Assembly: GCF_000373645.1 (NCBI RefSeq)
Contig: NZ_KB892011.1
Coordinates: 1 to 64,000, forward strand
Length of the DNA stretch: 64,000 bases
Source: Streptomyces sp. ATexAB-D23
GTDB lineage: Bacteria > Actinomycetota > Actinomycetes > Streptomycetales > Streptomycetaceae
Direction: 5' to 3'
Of the stretch, positions 42,436 to 51,518 are shown in pieces (positions within the stretch are counted from its first letter, which is position 1; each line of letters begins with the position of its first letter). Both the position numbers and the translations under genes were made by a program. A model generated the notes under the pieces. It worked only from the letters and a program-made list of their open reading frames with translations. It was not told where the DNA came from and did not search any database.

Positions 42436-43620
42436 ATGCGTGCACTGACCTGGCAAGGAAAGCGCGAAGTCCGCGTCGAGACCGTTCCCGACCCGGTCAT
42501 CCAGGACCCGGCCGACATCATCATCCGGGTCACCTCGACGGGCATCTGCGGATCGGACCTCCACCTGTACGAAGTGCTCGGCCCCTACCTCGACGCCGGG
42601 GACATACTGGGGCACGAGGCGATGGGCGTCGTGGAGGTGACGGGCCCCGAAGTGACCGCCGTGGCGCGCGGCGACCGGGTCGTCGTCCCGTTCAACGTCT
42701 CCTGCGGCACCTGCTTCATGTGCGACCAGGGCCTGTACTCGCAGTGCGAGACCACTCAGGTGAAGGAGTACGGCACCGGGGCTTCACTCTTCGGGTACAC
42801 CAAGCTCTACGGACAGGTGCCCGGCGGGCAGGCCCAGCTGATGCGGGTCCCCTTCGGCAACACCCTGCCCGTCAAGGTCCCCGACGGCCCGCCGGACGAC
42901 CGTTTCGTCTACCTCTCCGACGTCCTGCCCACCGCCTGGCAGGCCGTCGAGTACGCCGGCATTCCGCCCGGCGGCAGCGTCACGGTCCTCGGCCTCGGGC
43001 CGATCGGTGACATGGCGGCCCGGATCGCCCTGCACCGGGGCGCGGGCCTCGTCATCGGCGTGGACCTCGTCCCCGAACGCCTGGCCCGCGCGGCGGCGCG
43101 TGGCATCCAGGTACTGGACCTGGGCCGGTACGGAAAGGACCTGCCACAGGCGGTCCGGGACCTCACGGCAGGGCGCGGCACCGACGCGGTCATCGACGCC
43201 GTCGGCATGGAGGCCCACGGCGCACCGATCAGCCGGGCGGGCCAGTGGGCCACCGGGCTCCTTCCCGACGCCGCGGCCCGCAAGCTGATGGAACGCGCGG
43301 GCATCGACCGCCTCACCGCCCTGCTCACCGCGATCGACGTGGTGCGCCGGGGCGGCACGATCTCGGTGTCCGGGGTCTACGGGGGCGCGGCCGACCCGCT
43401 GCCCCTGCTCACCCTGTTCGACAAGCAGATCCAGCTGCGGATGGGCCAGGCGAACGTCAAGCGCTGGGTGCCCGACATCCTGCCGCTGCTCGGCGACGAC
43501 GATCCGCTGGGCGTGGACGGCTTCGCCACGCACCACCTGCCCCTGGAAGACGCACCGCAGGCGTACGAGACCTTCCAGTCGAAGTCCGACGGCATGGTCA
43601 AGACTCTCCTGCGGCCCTGA
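42436..43620 (+). CDS. zinc-dependent alcohol dehydrogenase (glutathione-independent formaldehyde-dehydrogenase-like)
   Basis: 394 residues, MDR superfamily. Catalytic zinc site in TGICGSDLHLYEV and DILGHEAMGVVEV; structural zinc cysteines in VSCGTCFMCDQGLYSQC; NAD fold VTVLGLGPIGDMAARIALHR. The length and the GLFGYT-like ASLFGYTKLYGQVPGGQAQ insert match the FDH-like subgroup that acts on formaldehyde or other small alcohols and aldehydes with NAD. GAGGAG precedes ATG 42436. The epimerase gene begins 58 bases after its stop and may be co-transcribed. Confidence 0.9.
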   Translation: MRALTWQGKREVRVETVPDPVIQDPADIIIRVTSTGICGSDLHLYEVLGPYLDAGDILGHEAMGVVEVTGPEVTAVARGDRVVVPFNVSCGTCFMCDQGLYSQCETTQVKEYGTGASLFGYTKLYGQVPGGQAQLMRVPFGNTLPVKVPDGPPDDRFVYLSDVLPTAWQAVEYAGIPPGGSVTVLGLGPIGDMAARIALHRGAGLVIGVDLVPERLARAAARGIQVLDLGRYGKDLPQAVRDLTAGRGTDAVIDAVGMEAHGAPISRAGQWATGLLPDAAARKLMERAGIDRLTALLTAIDVVRRGGTISVSGVYGGAADPLPLLTLFDKQIQLRMGQANVKRWVPDILPLLGDDDPLGVDGFATHHLPLEDAPQAYETFQSKSDGMVKTLLRP

Positions 43621-43678
43621 ACCGTCACGCGGACCGCGGTGGGCCACCGGGGGAGCGCGCCGCACGGAAGGAGTCACG

Positions 43679-44716
43679 GTGAACGCATCGCAAGGACTGC
43701 GCGTCGTGGTCACGGGCGCGACGGGAAACGTGGGAACGAGCCTCGTCCGGGCGCTGTCGCGGGACCCTGCCGTGGGCTCGGTCCTCGGGCTCGCCCGCCG
43801 GCTGCCCGATCTCACCCTGCCCCGGGTGGAATGGGGCAGGGTCGACCTCTCGCGCCCCGACAGCGCGCGAGCGCTCGGCCCCCTGCTGGCGGGCGCGGAC
43901 GCCATCGTCCACCTCGCCTGGCGCTTCCAGCCGACGCACGACCCCGTCGTCACGTGGCGGAGCAACGTCGAGGGGTCGCTGCGGGTCTTCGACGCGGTGC
44001 GCACGGCGGGCGTGCCGGCCCTGGTCCACGCCTCATCGGTGGGCGCCTACTCGCCCGGCCCGAAGCGGGAACCGGGCGTTGACGAGCGGTGGCCGACCCA
44101 CGGGTGGCCCGATGCCGCCTACTGCCGGGAGAAGGCCTACGTGGAGCGGGTCCTCGACACCTTCGAACTGCGCCACCCACAGATCCGGGTGGTGCGGATG
44201 AGGCCGGGCTTCCTGTTCAAGGAGACGGCGGCCGCCGAGCAGCGGCGCATCTTCGGCGGAAAGTACCTCCCCGGAGTGCTGCTCCGCCCCGACCTCCTGC
44301 CGTTCGTACCCGACCTGAAGGGGCTGAGGTTTCAGGTGCTGCACACGGACGACGCGGCCGAGGCGTACCGGCTCGCCGTGCTGGGCGACGTGCGCGGCCC
44401 CTTCAACCTGGCCGCCGACACCGTCACCGACGCCCGCGCGCTCGGAGAACTCCTCGAAGCCCGCGTGGTGCGCGCCCCCGTGCCGCTGGTGCGCGGAGCG
44501 CTGGCGACGGCCTGGCACGCGCGGGCGGTCCCGGCGTCGCCGCACCTCTTCGACGCCGTCCTGCGGCTTCCGGTCATGGACTGCGCACGGGCACACGAGG
44601 AACTGGGCTGGCGGCCGCGCTACTCGGCGTCCGACGCGCTGGCGGCCTTCCTGCGCGGTGTCGTCGGCGGCGAGGGCGAGGCGACCGCCCCGCTGGCCGG
44701 CAGCCGGTGGAGCTGA
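43679..44716 (+). CDS. NAD-dependent epimerase/dehydratase-family protein
   Basis: 345 residues. Extended SDR: RVVVTGATGNVGTSLVRALS (TGxxGxxG), ADAIVHLAWRF, ALVHASSVGAYSPG with catalytic Ser, and AAYCREKAYVERVL with YxxxK-type YCREK shift; later RVVRMRPGFLF and FNLAADT. Substrate unknown; such proteins act on sugar nucleotides, flavonoid-like or quinone substrates. Start GTG 43679 has GGAAGGAG upstream. Confidence 0.85.
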   Translation: MNASQGLRVVVTGATGNVGTSLVRALSRDPAVGSVLGLARRLPDLTLPRVEWGRVDLSRPDSARALGPLLAGADAIVHLAWRFQPTHDPVVTWRSNVEGSLRVFDAVRTAGVPALVHASSVGAYSPGPKREPGVDERWPTHGWPDAAYCREKAYVERVLDTFELRHPQIRVVRMRPGFLFKETAAAEQRRIFGGKYLPGVLLRPDLLPFVPDLKGLRFQVLHTDDAAEAYRLAVLGDVRGPFNLAADTVTDARALGELLEARVVRAPVPLVRGALATAWHARAVPASPHLFDAVLRLPVMDCARAHEELGWRPRYSASDALAAFLRGVVGGEGEATAPLAGSRWS

Positions 44717-44947
44717 GGGCGGCGCCCGGACCGGAGAAGGGGAGCGCGGACTCCCGGACCGACTGACCGGCCGGGTGACGGAACGCAACATGGGCGCCCG
44801 GGTCGTCGCGGCCGAGGCCATCGCGCTCTGACCCGGCGTCAGCGCCCGCCCGCCGGCGGGGCGCTGCGCGTCCGCGGCCAGGGAATCGTGCCCGGGACGG
44901 CCTCTCGCCGTACGTTTCGACCGCCGGGGATCGGTAAACCATCCCAT

Positions 44948-45913
44948 ATGGTGCAATTCGGATACACGATGATGACCGAGCAGTCGGGACCGCGGGCCCT
45001 CGTGGAGGACGTGGTGGCGGCCGAGCAGGCGGGCTTCGACTTCTCCGTCACCTCCGACCACTACTTCCCCTGGCTGGCGTCCCAGGGACACGCCCCTTAT
45101 GCCTGGAGCGTGCTGGGCGCGGCGGCGCAGGCCACGTCGCGCATCCCACTGATGACGTACGTGACCTGTCCGACGACCCGCTACCACCCCGCCGTCGTGG
45201 CCCAGAAGGCCGCGACGCTGCAACTGCTCTCCGAGGGCCGCTTCCGGCTCGGGCTCGGGTCCGGCGAGAACCTCAACGAGCACGTGGTGGGCGAGGGCTG
45301 GCCGGACGCCCGGGTGCGGCTGGAGAAACTTGAGGAAGCGGTGGAGATCATCAAGGCGCTCCTCGGCGGCGGCACCGTCAACCACCACGGCGCCCACTTC
45401 GACGTGGACAACGCCAAGCTGTGGGACGTTCCCGACGTGGCCGTACCCCTCGGTGTCGCCGTTTCGGGAGACCGGTCGTGCGAGATCGCGGGCCGGCTGG
45501 CGGACCTCGTCATCGCCACGGAACCCAAGGCGGAGCTGGTCACCGGATTCGAACGGCACGGTGGCGGCGGAAAGCCGAGCGTGGGCCAGCTGCCCGTCTG
45601 CTACGACACCGACCGGGACGCGGCGGTGAAGCGGGCGCACGACCAGTTCCGCTGGTCGGTCGGCGGCTGGAAGGTGAACTCCGAACTTCCGAACCCGGCC
45701 GCCTTCGACCAGGCCACGCAGTACGTCGGCCCCGAGGACATCGCCGGGTCGGTTCCGTGCGGCGACGACGTCGGGCAGTTCGTCGAGGCGGTACGCCCGT
45801 TCGTCGACGCGGGGTTCACCGAGGTCGCTCTCGTACAGATCGGCGGCGGCCACCAGAGGCCGTTCATCGACTGGGCCCAGGAGAAGCTGCTGCCCGCTCT
45901 GCGCGCCATGTGA
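44948..45913 (+). CDS. F420-dependent LLM-class oxidoreductase (TIGR03557-like)
   Basis: 321 residues. Luciferase-like TIM barrel with the subgroup signature: FGYTMMTEQSGPRALVEDVV, EQAGFDFSVTSDHYFPWL, GHAPYAWSVLGAAAQATSRI, CPTTRYHPAVVAQKAATLQL and RFRLGLGSGENLNEHVVGEG. Related to F420-dependent glucose-6-phosphate dehydrogenase. It probably transfers hydride to or from F420; the substrate is not predictable. ATG 44948 matches the family start. A long hairpin follows the gene. Confidence 0.9.
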   Translation: MVQFGYTMMTEQSGPRALVEDVVAAEQAGFDFSVTSDHYFPWLASQGHAPYAWSVLGAAAQATSRIPLMTYVTCPTTRYHPAVVAQKAATLQLLSEGRFRLGLGSGENLNEHVVGEGWPDARVRLEKLEEAVEIIKALLGGGTVNHHGAHFDVDNAKLWDVPDVAVPLGVAVSGDRSCEIAGRLADLVIATEPKAELVTGFERHGGGGKPSVGQLPVCYDTDRDAAVKRAHDQFRWSVGGWKVNSELPNPAAFDQATQYVGPEDIAGSVPCGDDVGQFVEAVRPFVDAGFTEVALVQIGGGHQRPFIDWAQEKLLPALRAM

Positions 45914-45921
45914 CATGCGTA

Positions 45922-45964
45922 CGCGTCCGTGTTTCCCGGCGTCCGGCCGGGAAACACGGACGCG
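45922..45964. terminator. perfect 19-bp bidirectional hairpin
   Basis: CGCGTCCGTGTTTCCCGGC (45922-45940), loop GTCCG, exact complement (45946-45964). It begins nine bases after the stop of the F420 enzyme and lies before the 3' end of the convergent basic-protein gene, so it can stop both transcripts. Confidence 0.8.
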
Positions 45965-46083
45965 CGCGGAGCTGCTTCCCGCGGTCCGGCGAGGAGGACG
46001 ACCGGGCGAGCGGCCGGGCGGGAAGGACGAACCGGCGGACGAAGGGCCACGGCGCCGTCGCGCCCACCGGCCACAGTGCCGGT

Positions 46084-46410
46084 TCAGCGGCTCACGGCCT
46101 TGAGGAGCTGCTCCTTGTTCATCGTGGAGCGGCCCTCGATGTTCTTCTTCTTCGCCTCTTCGTACAGCTGGTCCTTCGTGCGGCCCTGCGCGCCCTTGTG
46201 CGAGCGTTGGCCGCCGCGCTCGGAGGCCGATTTGGGGTCGCGCGTGGACGTCCTGCTCGCCGTCCTCGACTCACCGGAGCGGGCGCGCTCCTTGTTGACG
46301 GTGCGGGCGGCGATCTCCTTGGCGCGCTTCTCGGACGTGCCGCGCTTCTCCGCTCCCTCCTTCACATGCTCGTACTGGCGCTCGCGCTTGGGGCTCGATC
46401 CTGCCGGCAT
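46084..46410 (-). CDS. small basic protein annotated as plasmid stabilization / Rho-N-like
   Basis: 108 residues, strongly charged. SPKRERQYEHVKEGAEKRGT, SEKRAKEIAARTVNKERARS and the C-terminus TKDQLYEEAKKKNIEGRSTM followed by NKEQLLKAVSR. The C-terminal helix-extended-loop-helix resembles the Rho termination factor N-terminal (SAP-like) domain; homologs are named plasmid stabilization protein without experimental support. AAGGAGGACAGC gives a strong site for ATG 46410. Possibly a nucleic-acid-binding stress protein. Confidence 0.8.
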   Translation of the reverse strand: MPAGSSPKRERQYEHVKEGAEKRGTSEKRAKEIAARTVNKERARSGESRTASRTSTRDPKSASERGGQRSHKGAQGRTKDQLYEEAKKKNIEGRSTMNKEQLLKAVSR

Positions 46411-46819
46411 GACGCTGTCCTCCTTGTGCTGGTCCTCGATCCGTAGGGCCTGTAGGGCCCGGTCCCCGGGCATACCCCGGGTTGCCGGGGGGCCACGTCC
46501 GAAACATGGCACCGCCGACGCGGGTACGCCCACCGGGCCGCGCGCTCGGGTGACACGGCGGGCGGCCCGTGCACCCGGCCGACGGGGCCCACAGGGCCGA
46601 TCGGGGCAGCCGCCGCACCGCGGACCGGTGAAGGTGCCGGCTTCGGGTACCGGGTTCGTACGAGGCTGGGCCTGTCCGGGCCCGAAGACGCACGACGCCC
46701 GTCCGGGCCCGAAGACGCACGACGCCCGTCCGGGCCCGAAGACGCACGACGAGGAGGAACCGGATGGCCGCAGAAAGGAACGCGCCGGCGGACGCCCGGC
46801 CGGGGGCCGGTGAGCGTAC
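46411..46819. other. gap of about 400 bases with a 27-bp minisatellite
   Basis: Divergent promoter region between the basic protein gene and the LigD-type polymerase gene. The only structure I see is the repeat at 46675-46751; the rest is GC-rich and non-coding. Confidence 0.6.
46675..46751. repeat. 27-bp tandem repeat, nearly three copies
   Basis: Units begin TCCGGGCCCGAAGACGCACG at 46675, 46702 and 46729; the first two are complete and identical, and the third stops after 23 bases. Twenty-seven bases equals nine codons, and on the + strand one frame would read a Pro-Gly-Pro-Lys-Thr-His-Asp-Ala-Arg repeat, but no start or gene context supports translation. It lies about 70 bases before the polymerase gene. 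Confidence 0.92.
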
Positions 46820-47710
46820 ATGACCGCACGCACGCGCCGCGTACCGGAGATCAGCCGCCCCGACAAGGTCCTGTTCCCGGACGACGGCATCACCAAGGCC
46901 GAACTCGCCGGGTACTACCGCACGGTGGCCCGCCGCATGCTGCCCCACCTGCGGGAGCGGCCCCTCATGCTGGAACGCTTCCCCGACGGGATCGGCGGCC
47001 ACGGCTTCATGCAGAAGGACGTGCCCGGCCACTTCCCCGACTGGGTCCACCGCGTCGAACTCCCCAAGGAGGGCGGCACCGTCACCTACCCGATCGCCGA
47101 CGACACCGCGACGCTGGTGTACCTCGCCGGCCAGGCGTGCGTCACCCCGCACCGCTTCCTCTCCCGGGCCGACCGGCCGGACCACCCGGACCGGATGGTG
47201 TTCGACCTCGACCCGCCCCGCGACGACTTCGCCCCGGTACGCGAAGCGGCACTCGCCCTGCACGCCCTGCTGGACGAGCTGGAGCTGCCGTCCCTGGTCA
47301 TGACCACGGGATCGCGCGGCCTGCACGTCGTGGTGGCGCTCGACCGCCGCGACGCCTTCGACGACGTACGGGCGTTCGCCCGCGCGGCCGCCGAGGTCCT
47401 GGTCGCCCGCAGGCCCGACCGGTTCACCACCGAGGCCAGGAAGAAGGCGCGCGGGGACCGCCTCTACCTTGACATCCAGCGCAACGCGTACGCCCAGACG
47501 GCCGTCACCCCCTACGCCGTCCGCGCGCGCCCCGGCGCCCCGGTCGCCGCCCCACTGGCCTGGGAGGACATCGAGGACCCGGACCTCGACGCCCGCCGCT
47601 GGACCCTGCGCGGCGCCGACGCGCTCCTGGCACGCAACCCCTGGCGCCACCCGCCGCGGCCCCGCTCCCTCAGCCGCGCCCGCACCCTGCTCGACGCGCT
47701 GACCGCGTAG
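46820..47710 (+). CDS. LigD-type polymerase/primase domain protein
   Basis: 296 residues, equal to the polymerase (archaeo-eukaryotic primase-like) domain of LigD standing alone. EISRPDKVLFPDDGITKAEL starts it, GHGFMQKDVPGHFPDWVHRV follows, VFDLDPPRDDF supplies the DxD metal pair, and TTGSRGLHVVVALDR, RLYLDIQRNAYAQTAVTPYA, VRARPGAPVAAPLAWEDI are the later conserved blocks. It would add ribo- or deoxynucleotides at broken ends in non-homologous end joining, normally with Ku and a ligase domain; neither is in the window. The next gene is an HhH-GPD endonuclease, 25 bases on. Confidence 0.9.
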   Translation: MTARTRRVPEISRPDKVLFPDDGITKAELAGYYRTVARRMLPHLRERPLMLERFPDGIGGHGFMQKDVPGHFPDWVHRVELPKEGGTVTYPIADDTATLVYLAGQACVTPHRFLSRADRPDHPDRMVFDLDPPRDDFAPVREAALALHALLDELELPSLVMTTGSRGLHVVVALDRRDAFDDVRAFARAAAEVLVARRPDRFTTEARKKARGDRLYLDIQRNAYAQTAVTPYAVRARPGAPVAAPLAWEDIEDPDLDARRWTLRGADALLARNPWRHPPRPRSLSRARTLLDALTA

Positions 47711-47734
47711 GGCCGACCCACGACGGAGGAACCC

Positions 47735-48346
47735 ATGTCCGGAGCGACGAAGGTGAAACGGCTGCTGGACGAGCACGGGCAGACGTACGCCGAGGAAGCC
47801 GGCATCCGGCTGAAGGACACGCCCATGCCGCTGTACCAGCTGCTGACGCTGTGCGTGCTCTTCTCGGTCCGCATCAAGGCGGACATCGCGGTGGCCGCGG
47901 CCCGCGAACTCTTCCACGCAGGGATGAGCACACCCAGGGGCATGGCCGACGCCACCTGGCAGGACCGGGTCGACGCACTGGGCCGCGGCCACTACCGCCG
48001 CTACGACGAGAGCACGGCCACCGCGCTCGGCGAAGGCGCGCGGCTCGTGCTCGACCGGTACCACGGAGACCTGCGACGGCTGCGCGACGAGGCCGGCGGC
48101 GACCCGGAGGAACTGCGCGGACTGCTGCGCGAGTTCCCCCGGATCGGGCCCGTGGGCGCCGACATCTTCAGCCGTGAGGCGCAGGGCGTCTGGCCCGAAC
48201 TGCGCCCGGCGTTCGACAAGCGGGCCCGGGACGCCGCGGAGGGGCTGGGGCTGCCGCACTCCCCGGAGAAGCTGTCGGCGCTCGTCGGCGGCGACGACCT
48301 TCCCCGGCTGGCGGCCGCGCTGGTCCGGGTCGAACTGACCACATGA
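47735..48346 (+). CDS. HhH-GPD endonuclease III-like protein
   Basis: 203 residues. YQLLTLCVLFSVRIKADIAV matches the first helices of the endonuclease III fold; the hairpin is LLREFPRIGPVGADIFSREA. The usual catalytic Lys after the hairpin is not clear, and there is no C-terminal four-cysteine iron-sulfur loop. GGAGGAACCC precedes ATG 47735. Probably a base-excision repair enzyme or a relative that only binds lesions. It is likely co-transcribed with the LigD-type polymerase gene. Confidence 0.82.
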   Translation: MSGATKVKRLLDEHGQTYAEEAGIRLKDTPMPLYQLLTLCVLFSVRIKADIAVAAARELFHAGMSTPRGMADATWQDRVDALGRGHYRRYDESTATALGEGARLVLDRYHGDLRRLRDEAGGDPEELRGLLREFPRIGPVGADIFSREAQGVWPELRPAFDKRARDAAEGLGLPHSPEKLSALVGGDDLPRLAAALVRVELTT

Positions 48347-48407
48347 ACCGCGCACGGCCGGCCCGTACGTCCCCCGACGGCGTCGCACCGGCCGGCAGGC
48401 CGAGGGA

Positions 48408-48827
48408 TCAGCGCAGCTCCTGGATGCGGACCAGGTTGCCCGCCGGGTCCCGGAACGCGCAGTCGCGGATGCCGTAGGGCTGCTCCGTCGGCTCCTGCAC
48501 CACTTCCGCGTCACCGGACTGCACCTTCTCGAAGGTGGCGTCGAGGTCGCGGGTGGCCAGCAGGATCCAGCCGTAGGTGCCCTTGGCCATCATCTCGGCG
48601 ATGGTGCGCCGCTCGTCGTCGGTGACCCCGGGGTCCGCGGCCGGCGGGGCCAGCAGAATGGATGTGCCGGGCTGGTCCACCGGGCCGACGGTGATCCAGC
48701 GCATCCTGCCCTGGCCGACGTCGTTGCGGACCTCGAAGCCCAGCGTGTCGCGGTAGAACGCGAGCGACTCGTCCGGGTCGTCGTGCGGGAGGAAGCTGGT
48801 GTGAATGGTGATGTCCATGAAGATCAT
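48408..48827 (-). CDS. VOC-family protein
   Basis: 139 residues, one glyoxalase/bleomycin-resistance fold: MDITIHTSFLPHDDPDESLA, FYRDTLGFEVRNDVGQGRM, GTSILLAPPAADPG, TYGWILLATRDLDATFEKVQ and CAFRDPAGNLVRIQEL. Relatives are unassigned dioxygenases or resistance-like binding proteins. The start is ATG 48827, or ATG 48818 three codons later; neither has a strong ribosome site, so the transcript may be leaderless. Confidence 0.82.
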   Translation of the reverse strand: MIFMDITIHTSFLPHDDPDESLAFYRDTLGFEVRNDVGQGRMRWITVGPVDQPGTSILLAPPAADPGVTDDERRTIAEMMAKGTYGWILLATRDLDATFEKVQSGDAEVVQEPTEQPYGIRDCAFRDPAGNLVRIQELR

Positions 48828-49060
48828 GCTAGGCAGCGCCTCCCGGCCCCGCTTCTCGATTCCTGACCGGTTGCGCCGCCCGGGGCGCCGCTCGTCCGTA
48901 CCGCCCCGCTGCCCGAAGAGGCAGCATCCGATGCCCCGTGCCGGACAGCGGCGGGCTGGACGGGGCAGGGAGGCGTCCACGAGGGTGGAGGGCCGGTAGG
49001 AGGGCGGGCCGCCGCGGCCCCGCGCGGTGGGCCGGCCCCGTGCGGTCAGGGGAGATGACG

Positions 49061-49939
49061 ATGAACGCACAGGACCACGATCACCAGCACGACGACGTCG
49101 AACGGGACCACCACACCCTGCCCCGGGAGACCGGGGGCGGGCCCGAGCGGCTGCCGGCGGACCACCTGCACGGTGAGAGCGCGCCGTCCCCCGGCACGTC
49201 GGAGACCCGCGACGGGGGCCCGGACGCCCACCACCTCTTCCGGGCCGCCGCCACCGGCCGGGCGGACGTGGTGGGCGCGGCCGGCATGGGCCTGCTCCAG
49301 CGTACGGTCGGCAACGCCGCGCTCGGCCCGGTGATCCAGCGCGCTCGGGCAGGAGGCGCCGAGCACTCCGAGGAAGCGGAGACGCGCTCGCCCGTCCACG
49401 ACGTCGTCGGCTCCGGCGGCGGTACACCGCTGGACACCGAGACCCGGGTGGACCTGGAGAGCCGGATGGGTGCCGACTTCTCCGACGTGCGCATCCACAA
49501 CGACTCGGCCGCGCACGAGTCGGCGAAGGGCGTCGGCGCGCACGCCTACACCGTGGGCAACAACGTCGTCTTCCAGCGCGACGCCTACGACCCTTCCTCA
49601 CCCCAGGGGCGTACGACGCTGGCCCACGAGCTGACCCATGTGATCCAACAGCGCAACGGGCCGGTGGAGGGGACCGAGGCGCCGGGCGGAATCCGGGTCA
49701 GCGACCCGTCGGACCGCTTCGAACGCGAGGCCGTCGCGAACGCGGACCGGGTGCTCTCGGACCCGGCGCCCGCGTCCTCCCCGGCCCCCGCCTCCACCGC
49801 GCCCTCGGGCGCCCCCGCCGTCCAGCGGGAGGCCACGCAGGACGAGGACGAGGAACCGGCCGACGTACAGGGGTCGTTCGTCCAGCGCGCCGAGGAGAAG
49901 GGCGCGGAGGAGGAAGAGGACGACGCCGCGCCGGCCTGA
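49061..49939 (+). CDS. DUF4157 domain-containing protein (eCIS-associated)
   Basis: 292 residues. The N-terminus is His/Asp-rich; MGLLQRTVGNAALGPVIQRA resembles the amphipathic segment found before DUF4157; then GTPLDTETRVDLESRMGADF, SDVRIHNDSAAHESAKGVGA, HAYTVGNNVVFQRDAYDP and TLAHELTHVIQQR with the HELTH metallopeptidase-like motif (about residue 187). DUF4157 domains mark cargo or maturation factors of extracellular contractile injection systems. The C-terminus is Pro/Ala and Glu-rich with no toxin domain. GGGGAG at 49048 fits ATG 49061 rather than 49055. Confidence 0.85.
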   Translation: MNAQDHDHQHDDVERDHHTLPRETGGGPERLPADHLHGESAPSPGTSETRDGGPDAHHLFRAAATGRADVVGAAGMGLLQRTVGNAALGPVIQRARAGGAEHSEEAETRSPVHDVVGSGGGTPLDTETRVDLESRMGADFSDVRIHNDSAAHESAKGVGAHAYTVGNNVVFQRDAYDPSSPQGRTTLAHELTHVIQQRNGPVEGTEAPGGIRVSDPSDRFEREAVANADRVLSDPAPASSPAPASTAPSGAPAVQREATQDEDEEPADVQGSFVQRAEEKGAEEEEDDAAPA

Positions 49940-49969
49940 CGGCCACCCGCCAAGGGGGATGGCGAGGCG

Positions 49970-51307
49970 TCAGTTTCCGTCGGCGGCGCGCATCGTGCCG
50001 CCGAGGAACATCGACTCCGAGCACCGCGAAGGCGTACTCGCGCCCACCGGCTTGCCCACCTTGCGGCAGTCGATGGTCATGGTCACCTTGCCGCCCGCCG
50101 GGACCAGGATCGGCGTCACGAAGTGGTAGTCGGAGTCACGGAAGTTCTCCAGGCCCAGGCTCAGCACCCGGGTCTCCTTGCCGGCGGACACGACCAGCGT
50201 TCCGGCGTCGCCCTGCGGGTTCTGCACGACGATGTCGGTGAGCTGGAACGTCTTCCCGGCCGGGACGGTCAGCGCCGTTCCGACGTTCGTCCCGCCGCCC
50301 ACCGAGTCCTGCACCCTGACCTGCGCACTGGTCGGGGTCGCCGCCCCCGCGTCCGCCGCCGACGAGGCGCTCGGCTCGGGTGTCGGCTTCGACCCGCCGC
50401 CGCCCGATCCGGTCCCGGCTGTCCCGCCCCCGCTGCCCGCGCTGTCCCCGGAACCGCCCGTACCACCCTGCTCCGGGGCCTTGCTCTTGTCGGCCGCGGC
50501 AGCGGAACGCACCGCCTCGGGCGTGATCGCCTCCCGTGCCGCCGACTTCACCGCCGGGCGCAGCAGCGCGTACCACACACCGACCAGCGCGATCAGCAGG
50601 ACGGCCGCGGTGATCAGGGCCCGCGGCAGCCAGCGGGGGAGCAGTGGTTCCTGCTGGTACGAGCCGTCCACGAGGACCGGCTCCACCGGGTCCTGGCCCT
50701 CGGCCACCTGGGTCGCGGCGAACACCTGGAAGGGGTGCGTGACCGGGTTGCCGCGCCACATCCGCTTGACCGGGCGCACCCGCATCTTCGCGAACTCCGC
50801 CTTGCCAGGCGCCACTTGGATCTCCGTCGCGGCGAACACGACCCGGGCCCGTTCGGTCCCGGGCTGAGCGCCCAGGCGTACCGTCACCGGCGTGTTGCCC
50901 CGGTTGTCGACGGCCAGCTGATGCTGTCCGTTGCGCGCGCCGTGCGAGCTGCGCGGGACCAGCTCGGCCGTAGTCTCGGTGAACGGCAGCACCGTCACCC
51001 GGCCCTCGGGCACCACCGTCCCGTCCTGCTCGCCGGTCGGCACCACCCGGACCCCGAACGGCGTCTCACCGGCCGGCACCGTCGCGTCGCGGGGCGGCCG
51101 CAGCATGAGGGTCACGGTCCCGGAGTCACCCGGATAGAGCGACAGGACCGCCGGCTCCACCGCCGCCCAGGCGGCACACGCCCCGACCACCTCGAAGCGG
51201 TACTCCTCGACGGTCTGACCTGAGTTGCGGACCTGAAGGGGGACGGCCGTCTCCTCGCCCGGAGCGGCGATGACGGTGGTTGCGTCGAGGCTTGCCGTGA
51301 GACTCAT
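49970..51307 (-). CDS. membrane-anchored Ig-like protein of the eCIS accessory set
   Basis: 445 residues. Residues 1-220 are beta-rich (LDATTVIAAPGEETAVPLQV; AVLSLYPGDSGTVTLMLRPP; GNTPVTVRLGAQPGTERARV), similar to COG1470-like domains annotated 'hydrolytic protein' in Streptomyces. A membrane segment ALITAAVLLIALVGVWYALL (about 227-246) is followed by a Gly/Ser-rich linker and a C-terminal beta domain with a cysteine pair. No catalytic motif is visible. It is convergent with the DUF4157 gene and divergent from the LuxR gene. Could anchor or trigger the injection system at the membrane; inference. Confidence 0.7.
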   Translation of the reverse strand: MSLTASLDATTVIAAPGEETAVPLQVRNSGQTVEEYRFEVVGACAAWAAVEPAVLSLYPGDSGTVTLMLRPPRDATVPAGETPFGVRVVPTGEQDGTVVPEGRVTVLPFTETTAELVPRSSHGARNGQHQLAVDNRGNTPVTVRLGAQPGTERARVVFAATEIQVAPGKAEFAKMRVRPVKRMWRGNPVTHPFQVFAATQVAEGQDPVEPVLVDGSYQQEPLLPRWLPRALITAAVLLIALVGVWYALLRPAVKSAAREAITPEAVRSAAAADKSKAPEQGGTGGSGDSAGSGGGTAGTGSGGGGSKPTPEPSASSAADAGAATPTSAQVRVQDSVGGGTNVGTALTVPAGKTFQLTDIVVQNPQGDAGTLVVSAGKETRVLSLGLENFRDSDYHFVTPILVPAGGKVTMTIDCRKVGKPVGASTPSRCSESMFLGGTMRAADGN

Positions 51308-51518
51308 ACGCCGGACCGTAAAGTCGCGGCGGGGGTCGTACATCGGCCCCGAAGGAACACTTTCGGGCACATCCAATGCCCCCGACAAACATTCAAGTTT
51401 CCTCATCAGCAAAGAGGGGCATCTTCCGTCCGCCTCACCACCAGTGGGGCCGACGAACACGGCTGCGAGGCGTGTGCACGGTGGGCCTTCCAGCTGTTGT
51501 CCAGGGGGGAGCACAGAT

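Noticed and set aside
45929..46813. Open + strand frame with Gly-Pro-Lys-Thr-His-Asp repeats before the polymerase gene
   Set aside because: It overlaps the basic-protein gene antisense and owes its length to the 27-bp repeat; no start site of its own.
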